Below, piece after piece: positions 26,920 through 36,447 of a stretch of 64,000 bases of DNA. Source of the DNA: Marinoscillum luteum (lineage in GTDB: Bacteria > Bacteroidota > Bacteroidia > Cytophagales > Cyclobacteriaceae); NCBI RefSeq assembly GCF_044005705.1, contig NZ_JBIPKE010000019.1:310001-374000 (forward strand). Direction: 5' to 3'. The number at the start of each line of letters is the position of its first letter. Position 1 is the stretch's first letter. The notes under the pieces are model-generated. The model saw only the letters and a list, made by a program, of their open reading frames with translations. It searched no databases and was not told the origin of the DNA. The translations under genes were made by a program, and so were the position numbers.

Positions 26920-27876
26920 ATGAAATTGACTAAAAACTTATATCGAAAAGTGGCTGCACAAGGAGCCTTGATGGTCATGCTCCTGACCAGCTGTGAACTG
27001 GTAGTGGACGTTGATTTGCCTGAATTTAAACCCTCCCTGGTCATCAATAGTGTGATTCATCCGGATACCACTTTCATTATTGACTTATCCACCAACAGAA
27101 GCATCCTTGACAACATTTATATTTTTCCAAGCGTAAGTGGGGCCACTTTATATTTACATGAAGATGGAACCCTCAAAGGGACTTTCTCAGAATCTAATGA
27201 TTTCCCGGGCAGATACACTTTTGACACCTATCCCTCCCCAGGAGCTACATACAAAATAGTGGCTGAAAAATCTGGTCTTCCAACAGCAGAGGCTCAGGCA
27301 GTTATTCCCACCAGAGAAACAGTAGTGGAAATCCGCGAAATTAGTAACAGAAATGACGTGAGCAATATGCGTATTATCAAATTGGCCTATTCGATTGACG
27401 ACTCTGAAGGAGAAGATTTTTACGAAACACGCCTTTATTGGATTTCCCATTATTATGAGCATCATTATGATGAAGAAAAAGATAGTCTCATAAAAGGCGA
27501 AATGAAAAAACAGCTTATTGATTTACATTATTCGTTCCTAAGTGCCGATATCAACGAATTTGAAGACACCAACGCCGACTATATTTTCGATGATGAGCTC
27601 TTTGATGGCCAGAAAAAACGCATCACCATTGAATTTGAGGATCCCAGCAGCCAATGGGACACCGACACCATGGAGTATCGACTTCACGTCCGAAAGCTCT
27701 CCAAGGACTATTATCAATACCTGATCACCTCCAATTTGCAAAATGACTCAGGTGGAGACGGATTTTCAGAGCCGGTACAGGTGTATTCCAATATTAAAAA
27801 TGGCTATGGCATTTTTGGAGCTTATCAGACCACCCCACTTCAGTTTGTGCTCGTAAAAGGTGAAAGAGCGGAATAA
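26920..27876 (+). CDS. DUF4249-family lipoprotein
   Basis: A 318-residue exported lipoprotein with lipobox LLTSC near residues 21-25. The region after the Cys (VVDVDLPEFKPSLVINSVIHPDT) and FSESNDFPGRYTFDTYPSPG are typical of DUF4249, proteins usually encoded beside a TonB-dependent receptor. It likely sits on the outer membrane with the receptor and helps substrate capture, by analogy with SusD; that role is inferred. No terminator is visible in the 62 bases after it. Confidence 0.85.
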   Translation: MKLTKNLYRKVAAQGALMVMLLTSCELVVDVDLPEFKPSLVINSVIHPDTTFIIDLSTNRSILDNIYIFPSVSGATLYLHEDGTLKGTFSESNDFPGRYTFDTYPSPGATYKIVAEKSGLPTAEAQAVIPTRETVVEIREISNRNDVSNMRIIKLAYSIDDSEGEDFYETRLYWISHYYEHHYDEEKDSLIKGEMKKQLIDLHYSFLSADINEFEDTNADYIFDDELFDGQKKRITIEFEDPSSQWDTDTMEYRLHVRKLSKDYYQYLITSNLQNDSGGDGFSEPVQVYSNIKNGYGIFGAYQTTPLQFVLVKGERAE

Positions 27877-27938
27877 GCGTGCGCCGCATGCGTCTTTCAC
27901 GATTCCTTCCCGCAACCAATTGTAAAAGGATCGCTATT

Positions 27939-30584
27939 TTATTCATCCCGCAAAGCGTCTACAGGATTTGAAAGTGCCGTGCCGATGGTTCTCAAGCTCA
28001 TAGTGACCAATGAGGTCACGAGTATGCAAATGGCAGACCATGCAAAAACCTCCCAGCCTATGGAAATGCTATAAGCGAAGTTTTCCAGCCACCGGGTCAT
28101 GATGTACCATGACAAAGGTACAGAGACCAAAAGCGACACAACAAATAGCTGGAGAAAATCCCTGGAAAGAAGCCCTACAATACTCGACGTGGATGCCCCC
28201 AGTACTTTACGAATCCCTACTTCTTTGGTCCGCTGAGCCGTACTGAAAATCGTCAAACCAAACAAACCCAGACAGGCCACAAATACGGCCAGTCCCGAGA
28301 AAACGGTGAAGATGATACCAAAGCGCTCATCGGCCTCATATTGTGCATTAAAATTTTGATCCAGAAAATGAGTGTCAAAAGGCCGATGCGGAACATTCTG
28401 ACGCCAAATTTCCTCCAGCTCGCTTAAAGTATTGGTGTAATTATCCGAGTTGAGTCTCAAAGAGAGCATTGAGATATTTTCCCTGGTACCATACCTGAGT
28501 GACAGTGGCTCTACTTTGTTGTGAAGAGAGACATAGTTGAAGTCCTGAACGACCCCAATCACTTTACCTCTCCGTCCCCACTGCTCAAAAGACTTTCCGA
28601 CTACATCGGCCGGATTGGAATAGCCATATAGCCTGGCTGCTGCTTCGTTGAGCATCAGTGCATTGCTGGAATCCAGTGGGAAATCCACCGAGAAGCTTCT
28701 TCCGGCAATCAAGTTCATTTGAAAGGTGTTTATAAAATCTTCGTCTATTTCATAAATAGCAGGACTTTGATAACTGATCTCTCCAGAAGGCTCCTCCACT
28801 CCAGTACCTGCATGTGGGAAAAAATCACCAGGTGTCGCCCTGGAAGCCGACGCACCCACCACGTCTGGGTGTTGCTTCAGCTCCCTTTTGATCACCTCTA
28901 TCTTCCTTTGCACCAAACCATCGTAGCCATAGTCAATCACCAATACCCTATCGGGATTGAATCCCAAATCGTGAGTTCGTAAAAAGTCTAACTGAGAGTA
29001 TACCACGCTAGTGCCCACCAGCAAGATCACGGACAGGACAAACTGCAGTGTAACCAGAGTCTTTCTAAGCCAAATACCATTTGAAGACGTCTTAAATGAG
29101 CCTTTGAGAACCCTCACTGGCTTGAATCCCGACAAGACAAACGCCGGATAAGAACCGGAGACCAGGCCCAGTGCGAGCACCAAAAAGACAGCCAACACTC
29201 CATTTCGGGGTGTAAATAGCCAGTCTATCGGCAATGATTTCCCCGACAACATCTCCAGATAGGGATGGCCAATTAACACAAGGGCCATTGCCACAGTGGC
29301 TGCCAAAAAACTCACCAGAATAGCCTCTACTAAAAACTGAAAGATAAGGGCGCTTTTAAGGGAGCCGATGGTTTTTCTAATAGCCACCTCCTTAGCCCGC
29401 TCTACAGACCGTGCCGTAGAGAGATTCATGAAATTGATGCTGGCGATGAGTAGAATAAAAATGGCTACGGAAGTAAATACAAAAATATTACTGAGGCTCC
29501 CAGATGGTCCCGGCTGCCTCCCCGCCTCGGAGTACAAATAGGCCTCACTGAGGGGTTCCATCCTCACATCATAATTGAATGAAGCGGTAAAGTTCTTTTC
29601 CAAAAAATCTGGTATCCTATCGGCAAAATCACTCATCCCAGCGCCCGACCGCACAGTGAAATAGGTATAAAAATCTACATACCCCCAGTTCTCAAAAATC
29701 TCTGGCCGCCTGTTCTTAAAAGTGGTCATGGAGATCATCCCGTCAAATGAGAAGTGTGAGTTGGTAGGAATGTCAATTACCCCTGTCACTTCAAACGGAT
29801 CCTCAGTATCCATTATCAGGATTTGACCAATGGGATCTTCTACTCCAAAGTATTTTTCAGCCAGCTTTTTGGTGAGGACAATGGTGTTGGGCCTGTTCAA
29901 TGCTGTCTTAGGATTACCAGCAATCATGGGCCAATCAAAGACCTCAAAAGCCGTGGAATCGGCAAAGACAATGTTGTTTTCAGAAAAGGTCTTGTCCCGG
30001 TAAGAAACCAGCCAGGGGCTTGGACTCGTAAACCGAAAAACCGACTCTACCTCTGGAAAATAATCTTTCAGGGCAGGCGCCACGGGGGCATTTCCCCAAA
30101 CCATGTAATCCTTATTGGCTATAGCTTTAAAATCATCTATCTCCTGCTGATTACCAAAGTAATGCAGCACCCGATAGGTATTGTTATACTGATGATTGTA
30201 AGTGTCGTAGGAGCGCTCATTGTTTACATAAATGAGGATGAGTAAGCAGCTGGCTATCCCCACACTTAATCCTGCAATATTGAGTGCTGAAAACGTCTTG
30301 TGGCGGAGGATATTTCGAAGGCTTATTTTGAAGTAGTTTTTGATCATTCCATATTGATTAAATTCGCCAAAACCTGCCGGTGACCGGACGATCCCAGGCC
30401 TAAAAAGCAGTAATATTTCTTTGATGAAGAGCCATTTTGCAGCCTTTACTCCTTTCTTCTTAGCCGTGCGTTGAAAACGCTCCACCAGATCTCCCTCTAT
30501 ATCCTCAGCGTAATCCGGATTGCAAAACCAACGAAAAAATCCGAGCATCCATTTTGGCGACCGATGACCTCCCGGATCGCTCAT
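27939..30584 (-). CDS. FtsX/MacB-type ABC transporter permease with N-terminal prefix domain (cassette 3)
   Basis: 881 residues. The prefix domain is SPKWMLGFFRWFCNPDYAED followed by IEGDLVERFQ. The first membrane segment is LNIAGLSVGIASCLLILIYV. FtsX modules follow with ERAKEVAIRKTIGSL and QRTKEVGIRKVLGAS, each after a large MacB-like extracytoplasmic domain. The gene overlaps the PadR stop by 4 bases (ATGA), so the pair is translationally coupled. No ATPase gene is adjacent; substrate unknown. Confidence 0.9.
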   Translation of the reverse strand: MSDPGGHRSPKWMLGFFRWFCNPDYAEDIEGDLVERFQRTAKKKGVKAAKWLFIKEILLLFRPGIVRSPAGFGEFNQYGMIKNYFKISLRNILRHKTFSALNIAGLSVGIASCLLILIYVNNERSYDTYNHQYNNTYRVLHYFGNQQEIDDFKAIANKDYMVWGNAPVAPALKDYFPEVESVFRFTSPSPWLVSYRDKTFSENNIVFADSTAFEVFDWPMIAGNPKTALNRPNTIVLTKKLAEKYFGVEDPIGQILIMDTEDPFEVTGVIDIPTNSHFSFDGMISMTTFKNRRPEIFENWGYVDFYTYFTVRSGAGMSDFADRIPDFLEKNFTASFNYDVRMEPLSEAYLYSEAGRQPGPSGSLSNIFVFTSVAIFILLIASINFMNLSTARSVERAKEVAIRKTIGSLKSALIFQFLVEAILVSFLAATVAMALVLIGHPYLEMLSGKSLPIDWLFTPRNGVLAVFLVLALGLVSGSYPAFVLSGFKPVRVLKGSFKTSSNGIWLRKTLVTLQFVLSVILLVGTSVVYSQLDFLRTHDLGFNPDRVLVIDYGYDGLVQRKIEVIKRELKQHPDVVGASASRATPGDFFPHAGTGVEEPSGEISYQSPAIYEIDEDFINTFQMNLIAGRSFSVDFPLDSSNALMLNEAAARLYGYSNPADVVGKSFEQWGRRGKVIGVVQDFNYVSLHNKVEPLSLRYGTRENISMLSLRLNSDNYTNTLSELEEIWRQNVPHRPFDTHFLDQNFNAQYEADERFGIIFTVFSGLAVFVACLGLFGLTIFSTAQRTKEVGIRKVLGASTSSIVGLLSRDFLQLFVVSLLVSVPLSWYIMTRWLENFAYSISIGWEVFAWSAICILVTSLVTMSLRTIGTALSNPVDALRDE

Positions 30585-30913
30585 GATTCACTCAGAGAAA
30601 AATCAGGAATAGCATTCCAAAGCCCCAGACGTTGCTCTTTGGTTTCATGAAGTATCATCCTTCCATGCTGTGTCAGTGAAAAGAAACGTTTGCGTTTACC
30701 TCCCCGAACGGCAGTGGCTTCTCCAAATTCAGATTTGAGGTATCCTTTCTTCTCTAACCTGCGCAACACAGTTTGAAGCGCCCCTATGCTCACCTTGCGA
30801 TCCAGTCGGGTTTCCATCTCTTCAATAATAGCGATCCCATAAGCATCGCCCTGGAGAATAGCGACGGTGAGCAGAACCACTTCCTCAAATTCGCCCAATT
30901 GATGTTTTCCCAT
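30581..30913 (-). CDS. PadR-family transcriptional regulator (cassette 3)
   Basis: 110 residues: HQLGEFEEVVLLTVAILQGDAYG, LRRLEKKGYLKSEFGE and RGGKRKRFFSLTQHG mark the PadR winged helix. It is fused by overlap to permease 3. The promoter region carries an inverted repeat touching the -7 element. Confidence 0.9.
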   Translation of the reverse strand: MGKHQLGEFEEVVLLTVAILQGDAYGIAIIEEMETRLDRKVSIGALQTVLRRLEKKGYLKSEFGEATAVRGGKRKRFFSLTQHGRMILHETKEQRLGLWNAIPDFSLSES

Positions 30914-30931
30914 ATTAAATTATATTTACCT

Positions 30932-30973
30932 CAAACGTAGTTAATATTATTTTTATCATGAAACAATATTAAC
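30932..30973 (-). promoter_or_regulatory. Promoter and inverted repeat of PadR cassette 3
   Basis: On the minus strand TACGTTTG (30939-30932) matches the -7 element, and TTTC lies 20 bases upstream near 30963-30960 as a weak -33. The inverted repeat GTTAATATT (30940-30948)/AATATTAAC (30965-30973), with a 16-base spacer, has one arm directly against the -7 element. This is the layout also seen at PadR 1. Confidence 0.5.
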
Positions 30974-31028
30974 CTTAATTGTAGTTTTTAATCCACATTA
31001 CCAATACCGGAGTGTTTTGGATCTGAAA

Positions 31029-31643
31029 TTACTTCTTGGAAATCCTGATCGTCAGGATAAAAAAGCAGGATTCGTTATCGAGGGGCTCGAAATAATACTC
31101 ATACTTAGTGCCTGTTTTTTTGGCCATATCTATGAACCCCAGGCCTGCCCCTCCTTTTTCTGAAAGTTCAGAATTCATCATGGCGGTTTTATAGAGTGCC
31201 TTGATCTCGTCTCTATCCAGCTCATTGATTTTATCCAGCACGTCCCTCAGTCGAATGGCATTGGGCATGGAAATCCGGTTGCCGGTGGTCACGAAATACT
31301 CCGTTTCATTATCCCCAATGAGAAAAACCCCCTCCTTGGCCAGTCCCTCCTCCAGGCTGTCGGAAGTGTAGCTGGCTTTGCTGTCGGCATGCTTGCAGAT
31401 ATTCTGAAGGGATTCGATCATCACGTGATAGACCCGTTTGGTCACCAGACTATTTTCTCCTTTCTCAGCAATCCCCTCCTTGGTCATATCCGCTATACCA
31501 TCTATGGTGGATTGGGTGACCCTCCCCAAATAGACGATGTTCAGATTTTCCTCATCCATCATGTCCTTGAGCGTGATCACACTCTGAAGGTACCTTAGCT
31601 GGCGGGAAAGTGTATTTTCTGATTCTCCTGTTGAATTTTCCAT
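31029..31643 (-). CDS. SiaB-family protein kinase (DUF6272-like)
   Basis: A 204-residue cytosolic protein resembling SiaB, the small HATPase-fold serine kinase that phosphorylates the anti-sigma-antagonist-like SiaC in Pseudomonas. Recognisable are SLQNICKHAD in the N-box position, FLIGDNETEYFVTTGN, and the glycine-rich EKGGAGLGFIDMAKKTG followed by FFILTIRISKK. No siaC-like gene or SiaA phosphatase is seen in the window, so its partner is elsewhere. Family assignment is from memory. Confidence 0.7.
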   Translation of the reverse strand: MENSTGESENTLSRQLRYLQSVITLKDMMDEENLNIVYLGRVTQSTIDGIADMTKEGIAEKGENSLVTKRVYHVMIESLQNICKHADSKASYTSDSLEEGLAKEGVFLIGDNETEYFVTTGNRISMPNAIRLRDVLDKINELDRDEIKALYKTAMMNSELSEKGGAGLGFIDMAKKTGTKYEYYFEPLDNESCFFILTIRISKK

Positions 31644-31848
31644 ATAGGTTCACTTAGCTGTTGAGTTGATGAAATTAAGGAAGAGCACAGCATTCCTCAA
31701 ACTATTTCGGTGAATGGGTGGAATATGGCGAACAATGAGTGAAGCACTGCTGTGAGGGAGTTGGGAGACAATTTCCGACCACCCAACTATTACGTGTATA
31801 TTTTACACAGTTTTAAACTAGTTTTATCCTCACGATTGATTTTCCTGA

Positions 31849-33045
31849 ATGTCCTATCTCCAAATTGTTCGAAAACATCCTCAAATCCTGGGATACGGTG
31901 CCTTACATTATTTTTTCTCGGCCATCGGGCAGACTTTTCTCATCAGCGTGAGCGTGCCTTACTTACTCAGAGACATGGGCCTCACGAGTATCGGCTTCAG
32001 CAACAGGTATGCCATTGCAACCATCTCGAGTGCGTTGGTCCTGCCATTGGTAGGCGGGTGGGTAGACAGAGCCAGACTCTCCACACTTAGTTTCCTCGGA
32101 GGCCTCGGACTCCTTACAGCCTGTCTTTTGATGTTTTTCAGTGCCCGCTATGCATTGTTGCTGCCCGCACTGTTTCTGATGCGGTTTTTCGGTCAGGGAA
32201 GTATGGTTTTGATTGGCTCCACGGCCATTGCCAAGTTTTTTACCAAAAACAGAGGTAAGGGACTTTCCTTAGCGAGCATGGGGCTTTCACTAGCGGAAAC
32301 CTTCATGCCCCTCATTTTTGTGGGGTTGATCGGGCTATATAGCTGGGAGGATGCCTGGCTCATCATGGGATCGGGTGTTATTTTGATTTTTATTCCGGTC
32401 TCCTATCTTCTCATCAGAAACCACCTCCCAGGGCAGGAAGAAGTGGGTACCCCGCTCTCCACCACCATCAACGACTTCACCAGAAGACAGGTATTGGGAG
32501 ACCCCTATTTCTACATGACCGTGCCGGTAATGCTTTTTCTTCCTTTTTTCATCACGGGCATATTCATACATCAAAATCTGATCGCCCAGGCCAAGGGCTG
32601 GACTATGGACTGGATGGCCTTTACTTTCATTGGCTTTGGGTTTTCCAAGGTAGTCACTTCCTTTTTGGGTGGCGCTCTGATCGATCGGTTCACTGCCCGA
32701 AAGGTCTTTGTGTTTTATCTGTTTCCACTGGCCGTTGGGCTCATCTTTTTAGCCTTTGGTGAACATAAAATTTTCGCTCTTGTATATATGATTCTCCTGG
32801 GGATGACCGCCAGTCTGGGTACCCTCACCGGTGTGGCCATATGGGTGGAAATGTACGGATCAAAAAACCTCGGCGCCATCAAAAGTATGGTCACCACGTT
32901 CATGGTTGTTTCTACAGCACTGGGACCAATAGTCCTTGGCTGGGCTCTGGAGATCTCTCTGGAAATGACACTCTATACTTTCTCTGGAATCATCCTCCTA
33001 TTGATACTTTTGAGCTACCTTGTAGTGAATAGAAAGCGCCCATAA
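31849..33045 (+). CDS. MFS transporter
   Basis: A 398-residue 12-helix major facilitator. Seen are GFSNRYAIATISSALVLP, GGWVDRARLSTLSF (motif A position between helices 2 and 3), and a central loop with LPGQEEVGTPLSTT. A second-half motif-A-like GGALIDRFTARKVFVF follows. It resembles the oxalate/formate or monocarboxylate branch, but the substrate is not predictable. The 205-base gap before it holds only the short repeat GTGTA-N5-TACAC (31794-31808). Confidence 0.85.
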   Translation: MSYLQIVRKHPQILGYGALHYFFSAIGQTFLISVSVPYLLRDMGLTSIGFSNRYAIATISSALVLPLVGGWVDRARLSTLSFLGGLGLLTACLLMFFSARYALLLPALFLMRFFGQGSMVLIGSTAIAKFFTKNRGKGLSLASMGLSLAETFMPLIFVGLIGLYSWEDAWLIMGSGVILIFIPVSYLLIRNHLPGQEEVGTPLSTTINDFTRRQVLGDPYFYMTVPVMLFLPFFITGIFIHQNLIAQAKGWTMDWMAFTFIGFGFSKVVTSFLGGALIDRFTARKVFVFYLFPLAVGLIFLAFGEHKIFALVYMILLGMTASLGTLTGVAIWVEMYGSKNLGAIKSMVTTFMVVSTALGPIVLGWALEISLEMTLYTFSGIILLLILLSYLVVNRKRP

Positions 33046-33071
33046 CCGGCCATCAAATTCTATCATTTCTT

Positions 33072-33856
33072 ATGAAAAATGTAGCACTCATTACAGGCGC
33101 CTCAGGAGGCATAGGGCTTGAACTTGCCAGAATACACGCACAAACCCATGGAGATCTGATACTCATAGCACGTAGCACTTCCAAGCTGGAACAACTCAAA
33201 AAAGAACTGGAGGCGGCGTATGGTATTTCGGTTCTGAATATCCCCAAGGATCTTTCCATCCCAGATGCGGCACAGGAAGTATACAATCAGGTAATAGCGG
33301 CGAATATTCAGGTAGACTATCTCATCAACAATGCCGGTTTGGGGACTTTGGCAACTACCACGAAACAGAGTGGGAAAAGGAGGAGATGATGATCAATCTC
33401 AACATCCTCGCACTGACACAACTCACCAAACTTTTTGGATCTGACATGGTAGAGCGAAAATCGGGGAAGATTATGAATGTCTCCTCCACGGCGGCATTCC
33501 AACCGGGCCCGCTTATGGCAGTTTATTACGCCACCAAACACTACGTACAGGCGTACTCCGAAGCCCTTTACGAAGAGTGGAAAGGGCATCGCGTATCCGT
33601 AACGGCACTATGTCCCGGAGCTACACAGTCGGGATTTCAGCAAGCCGCCGACATGGAAGACTCCAAGCTCTTCAAAGGAAAAAAGCTCCCCACCTCACTG
33701 GAAGTAGCAGAGTTTGGCTACAAGGCCATGATGAAAGGGGAAATGACCGCCATCCACGGGGTGATGAATACGATCCTGGCGGGATCCGCAAAATTCACTC
33801 CTAAGAAGCTCCTTCTGAAGGTGGTCCGAAAACTTCAGGAAAAAGCCTCAGCATAA
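33072..33856 (+). pseudogene. Short-chain dehydrogenase/reductase, frameshifted
   Basis: SDR-fold NAD(P)-dependent oxidoreductase split by one missing base. The first part (33072-33389) has the cofactor loop LITGASGGIGLELA and INNAG, then goes out of frame. The second (33386-33856) has NVSSTAAFQPGP and the catalytic YYATKHYVQAYSEAL (YxxxK). Restoring one base in the TTTGGGG run at 33338-33344 gives the expected GDFGNYHETEWEKEEMM and a continuous protein of about 262 residues. The rest shows no decay, so a sequencing error or a very recent mutation are both possible. It follows the MFS gene by 26 bases. Confidence 0.8.
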
Positions 33857-33865
33857 GTCACTCAA

Positions 33866-35713
33866 CTAGTAAATGGGAATGGTCATCAGGATATTGGTGC
33901 CCTTCCCCTCATGGGATGAAATGTCCATCTGACCATGAAGTGATTCGCATCTGGTTTGCATATTGATGAGGCCATTTCCTCCGGCCATCTGTACAGGATC
34001 AAATCCCACACCATTGTCGTCTATGGTGATCACGATCTCCTCCTGATAGCCCACCAGTTGGATTTCCACTTCGGTGGCCTGGGCGTGCTTGAGGATGTTT
34101 TGCAAGGCTTCCTGCACGATTCGGAGAAGAGGCACAGACATGTGCTCCGACAGTACCGGAAAATCAAACTGATCCAATGCTACTTTGATACCTGAGTCCC
34201 GTTCGTAGCGCTTGCAGTAGTCCGCCAGCACCTCCGAAAAGCCAATAAGTTCCATCTGATGAGGCACCAGGCGGTGCGACAGGGTGCGAACCTCCTCACA
34301 GAGTGCATCTATATCTGCATTTACAATTTTCGGATCAAAGCGCTCATTGGCCAGGCTGTTTTTCAACAGGGACAAACTGCTGCCGATGTTGTCATGCAAT
34401 TCCTCTGAAATGCGCTTTCGCTCCATGTCTCCTCCGCGGATAAAAGCACGCATCAAATCTTTCTGCTGACGTAGGAGCTTGTTTGAAAGCTCATTTTTGC
34501 GCTCATTGAGGGTTTTTACCCGATACGCCATGGAGACAGACAAAATCAAAACCTCCAACATGGAGCCAATGATGATCGGGTTTATCGGGAAGAAACTTTC
34601 CGAAATCACTCCATATTCAATAAGTATGTAAATGGAAGCGCCGACCATCAGCGCAAAAAAGGCAAACATGACCAACAGCACATTGCCGCGCTGAAATCGC
34701 CAGGTCTTGATGCTTACATAAAACACGGAACCAAAAAATCCCAGAATAAACAGGTAGAGGATATTCAGCGTCAGGATGGTGTACTGCGCATAGGCCGGAT
34801 TGAACAACCTGTTTAGCAGCCAAATCACAAACACCACGCCTAAAAACACCCATCCGATTTTGTAAATTTTACTCAATAGTGGCAGGTATTTTTTGATGTC
34901 CAACAGCCGACTAAAGAAGTCCATGGACGTAATGAGCAGGGAAAACGAAAAAATCACCCGTGAGTAATTATTGAAAGCCGACGATTCCGGATATAAATAC
35001 TGAAATGAAAAACCCAGCTGGGTAAACATGTACATGCCAATGATGGCCACATAAATACCGTATGACAGAAAATTTCGCTCCCGCATCCCCACTCCAATCA
35101 CGAAGCTAAACGCGCTCACAAAAGCGAGAATGCCAAAGTAAATACCATAGAGCAGGTTGGACATTGACTCATTGGTACCAAAGGTAGCTTCCGTCCACAG
35201 CCTGAGTGGAAAGCTCACGGAGGCATTTCGTTTGTCCACCATCAGGAGAAATTCACGGGGCTGCCCCGCCATTTCAATGGAAAAAACATATCGGCGGTTA
35301 ATCTCCGTGCGATAACTAAACGCCTGCTTGTCGCCACCTCTGCCCACCAAAAGGGCCTCATCGCCCTTCACTTCAAATAGGTTTACAAAATCAATATGCG
35401 GATTGTCCAGCTCCAGTACCCAATCACCTGATTGATCATCCGTCAGGGTAAATCTGATCCAGAAATAATCTCTGGAAAAGCCAGGAGAGGTCTTGTTTTC
35501 AGCTGGTTTGAGGTCACCGCTTTTGATGCGGGGTATTACCTCTTCCGCAGACAAAGAATCAGGCGTCTGATACACCTCCACATAAGGGTTGATACTGATT
35601 GCCTGATTGGGCTCAAAGGTGCTCAATGGAACCTGCTGTGCAGAGAGGCCCAAGCCGTAAAAGAGGGCGATCAATGCGCCCCATTTTCTAGACCAGGTTA
35701 TTCCTGAAGGCAT
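33866..35713 (-). CDS. 7TMR-DISM sensor histidine kinase (NarL type)
   Basis: A 615-residue sensor. Signal peptide (GALIALFYGLGLSAQQ), a 7TMR-DISMED2 sensor domain (about 35-180, with SRDYFWIRFTLTDD and LELDNPHIDFVNLFEV), a 7-TM block (about 185-390) and a coiled linker come first. A HisKA_3 dimerisation domain follows with H440 in RISEELHDNIGSS, then a HATPase (DDNGVGFDP, GNGLINMQTR). Its start overlaps the 3' end of the response-regulator gene by 26 bases, so the two are a cognate pair. Confidence 0.93.
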   Translation of the reverse strand: MPSGITWSRKWGALIALFYGLGLSAQQVPLSTFEPNQAISINPYVEVYQTPDSLSAEEVIPRIKSGDLKPAENKTSPGFSRDYFWIRFTLTDDQSGDWVLELDNPHIDFVNLFEVKGDEALLVGRGGDKQAFSYRTEINRRYVFSIEMAGQPREFLLMVDKRNASVSFPLRLWTEATFGTNESMSNLLYGIYFGILAFVSAFSFVIGVGMRERNFLSYGIYVAIIGMYMFTQLGFSFQYLYPESSAFNNYSRVIFSFSLLITSMDFFSRLLDIKKYLPLLSKIYKIGWVFLGVVFVIWLLNRLFNPAYAQYTILTLNILYLFILGFFGSVFYVSIKTWRFQRGNVLLVMFAFFALMVGASIYILIEYGVISESFFPINPIIIGSMLEVLILSVSMAYRVKTLNERKNELSNKLLRQQKDLMRAFIRGGDMERKRISEELHDNIGSSLSLLKNSLANERFDPKIVNADIDALCEEVRTLSHRLVPHQMELIGFSEVLADYCKRYERDSGIKVALDQFDFPVLSEHMSVPLLRIVQEALQNILKHAQATEVEIQLVGYQEEIVITIDDNGVGFDPVQMAGGNGLINMQTRCESLHGQMDISSHEGKGTNILMTIPIY

Positions 35714-36320
35714 AGCTCACCAGTTCTGAGACTTTATTGAAGGAAAGCTTTTTGAGCATGTTTTTGCGATGGGTATCCACTGTTGAAGGGCTGATCTCCA
35801 GGTACTCTCCTATTTCCTTGGATGACAACCCTTGCACCAAGAGTTTTAAAATCTCCTTTTCTCTGACGGTAAGTTTAATCAGTCGATCAAATTCATCCTC
35901 CACCAGATCACTCGGATCCGCAGAATTAGAATTTTCAACGGTGACAGAGACCATGAAATCCCCAGGCTTCAACTTGGACGCAGCCTCCAGTAGTTCTGTT
36001 TGATCACTGTTCTTCAGGAAATATCCATTGGCTCCTTCTTTCCTTACCGAATTGATAAGGGTTCGGTCGTTATACATGGTTACAACGAGTATAATCAGAT
36101 CGCGGCTATATGCCCGCACCTCTTTCAGCACCTCCAGTCCGTTTTTCTTCGGGAGGTTAAGATCCAAAATTAAAATATCAGGATGATGAGTGATCACCTC
36201 ATACAAAACATCATTGCCCTTTTCCACTGTACCAACCACTTCGTAGCCTGCCCGCACAAATAGAGCAGACATACCGGAGCTAAATAACGAATGGTCGTCC
36301 GCTATCAAAATTTTCCTCAT
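35688..36320 (-). CDS. LuxR/NarL-family response regulator
   Basis: Receiver domain (ILIADDHSLFSSGM) with phospho-acceptor D53 in ILILDLNLPKKNG, then a LuxR helix-turn-helix (LTVREKEILKLLVQGLSSKE, ISPSTVDTHRKNMLKKL). The frame extends 9 codons upstream to 36347, but the ATG at 36320 (MRKILIADDHS) matches the family start, giving 210 residues. It is first in the two-gene unit with the 7TMR-DISM kinase. A 14-bp palindrome lies about 130 bases upstream. Confidence 0.94.
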   Translation of the reverse strand: MRKILIADDHSLFSSGMSALFVRAGYEVVGTVEKGNDVLYEVITHHPDILILDLNLPKKNGLEVLKEVRAYSRDLIILVVTMYNDRTLINSVRKEGANGYFLKNSDQTELLEAASKLKPGDFMVSVTVENSNSADPSDLVEDEFDRLIKLTVREKEILKLLVQGLSSKEIGEYLEISPSTVDTHRKNMLKKLSFNKVSELVSYAFRNNLV

Positions 36321-36447
36321 AACGTAACTTAAAGCCTGTTTGAACAAACAGAAAGGGCGGTGATCGGCTCCGAAGAGCTTGTTGCTAAAACTAAGTGATT
36401 TGACTTGAAAAAATGGCTAAACCGTCAACTAATCACTAAAAATTAAT

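Noticed and set aside
31794..31808. GTGTA-N5-TACAC as an operator for the MFS gene
   Set aside because: The arms are only 5 bases long and common by chance in AT-rich DNA; kept as a note only.
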